In this document: in pieces, positions 63,619-64,000 of the stretch | Layout: the number at the start of each line of letters is the position of its first letter | How positions within the stretch are numbered: position 1 is the first letter of the stretch | From: Paenibacillus sp. DMB5 | GTDB lineage: Bacteria > Bacillota > Bacilli > Paenibacillales > Paenibacillaceae | DNA: 64,000 nucleotides | Assembly (NCBI RefSeq): GCF_001517085.1 | Contig: NZ_LRAC01000120.1 | Span: 310,001-374,000 of the forward strand | Direction: 5' to 3' | Program-made: the position numbers and the translations under genes | Notes under the pieces: generated by a model | Seen by the model: the letters and a program-made list of their open reading frames with translations, nothing else | Databases searched by the model: none | What the model was told of the DNA's origin: nothing

Positions 63619-64000
63619 TTAAAGTTTAAGAATCAGCACGCCGGCAATCATCATCCCGATTCCGATGAACTGCGGCAGCCGCATTTTTTGCTTCACTACT
63701 CCGAACCAGCCGTTGCTGTCAATCATGAAGGTCATAAACAGCTGGGCGATCAGTAGTGCGGATATAGTCAAAGTAACTCCGACATGCTGTATTGCGGTTA
63801 CCTCACTGAAAATAATGAACGCAGCCAGCGCGCCTCCGGTCAGATACAGCGGATTTACTTTTTTGAAGCCTTGCTTCTTCCCGTCGCGTACGAACAGAAG
63901 AATCGCCAAAGCCATAATAAAACCGGTTAATTGTGTGATAGTTGCTGCCTGCCATGTCCCTATGTCCTGGCTGATCCGTGCGTTTGCAACCCCCTGCAGC
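63619..64000 (-). CDS. YdcZ-type (DUF606) membrane transporter, N-terminus cut by the window edge
   Basis: At least 127 codons are open from the window edge to the stop at 63619: LQGVANARISQDIGTWQAAT then ITQLTGFIMALAILLFVRDG and the rest, including FSEVTAIQHVGVTLTISALL. This is the same family as its neighbour; the missing start should lie just outside the window, because the first helix is mostly cut off. It is the upstream member of the pair, co-transcribed with 63099-63596. Confidence 0.85.
   Translation of the reverse strand, partial: LQGVANARISQDIGTWQAATITQLTGFIMALAILLFVRDGKKQGFKKVNPLYLTGGALAAFIIFSEVTAIQHVGVTLTISALLIAQLFMTFMIDSNGWFGVVKQKMRLPQFIGIGMMIAGVLILKL

Overview
The window looks like a chromosomal stretch from a Paenibacillus-type Bacillota bacterium. 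The support is strong AGGAGG-type ribosome binding sites, sigma-A promoters, many carbohydrate enzymes with LacI/AraC/ABC sugar-uptake partners, an Agr-type LytTR signalling cassette, and a lantibiotic precursor that closely resembles paenibacillin. I saw no rRNA, tRNA, CRISPR array or complete insertion sequence.

Layout. 0-6.4 kb (minus): a sugar ABC importer (lipoprotein plus two permeases) followed by FAD-dependent oxidoreductase sequence. 6.6-14.3 kb (minus): two tandem GH38 alpha-mannosidases and a LacI regulator; the same 14-bp palindrome precedes the mannosidase operon and the LacI gene. 14.37-14.71 kb: an array of 51-bp tandem repeats carrying hairpins. 14.8-19.0 kb (minus): a debranching-type glucosidase and a GH13 alpha-glucanase. 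19.1-21.0 kb: an AT-richer, probably acquired patch with a nucleotidyltransferase, a decayed integrase start and a TetR gene, followed by a divergent NmrA-like gene. 22-34 kb: mixed housekeeping and accessory genes. 33.4-37.4 kb: AraC and GH2 beta-galactosidase, divergent. 37.5-44.6 kb: SgrR-like regulator with MFS pump, VanZ, GyrI-like, sugar kinase, SDR and an Fe-S protein. 44.8-51.2 kb: nitrite assimilation (nirB, nirD, FNT channel, cobA) divergent from an ANTAR antiterminator gene; the nir leader carries a two-hexaloop ANTAR RNA motif overlapping a terminator, and a GlnR/TnrA-type box lies between. 51.3-62.8 kb (minus): one continuous lantibiotic operon, lanA-lanP-lanB-lanC-membrane protein-lanT-agrB-agrD-agrC-agrA-traX. 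63.1-64.0 kb: two YdcZ-type transporters.

The lantibiotic operon is the highlight. A 53-residue precursor with an FDLD leader and a 30-residue Cys-rich core is dehydrated and cyclised by LanB/LanC. A subtilase without a signal peptide removes the leader, probably in the cytoplasm. A TraX-family enzyme is a good candidate to acetylate the new N-terminal Ala. The operon carries its own peptide quorum-sensing circuit, and a 21-bp-period direct repeat upstream of lanA is a candidate LytTR (AgrA) site, which would close an autoinduction loop.

Data caution: seven loci (eight positions) show frame breaks, each repaired by inserting one base. At least six of the eight positions lie in GGCC, CCGG or adjoining G/C runs. 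This looks more like systematic base-calling deletions than real pseudogenes, so those genes are described as probably intact.
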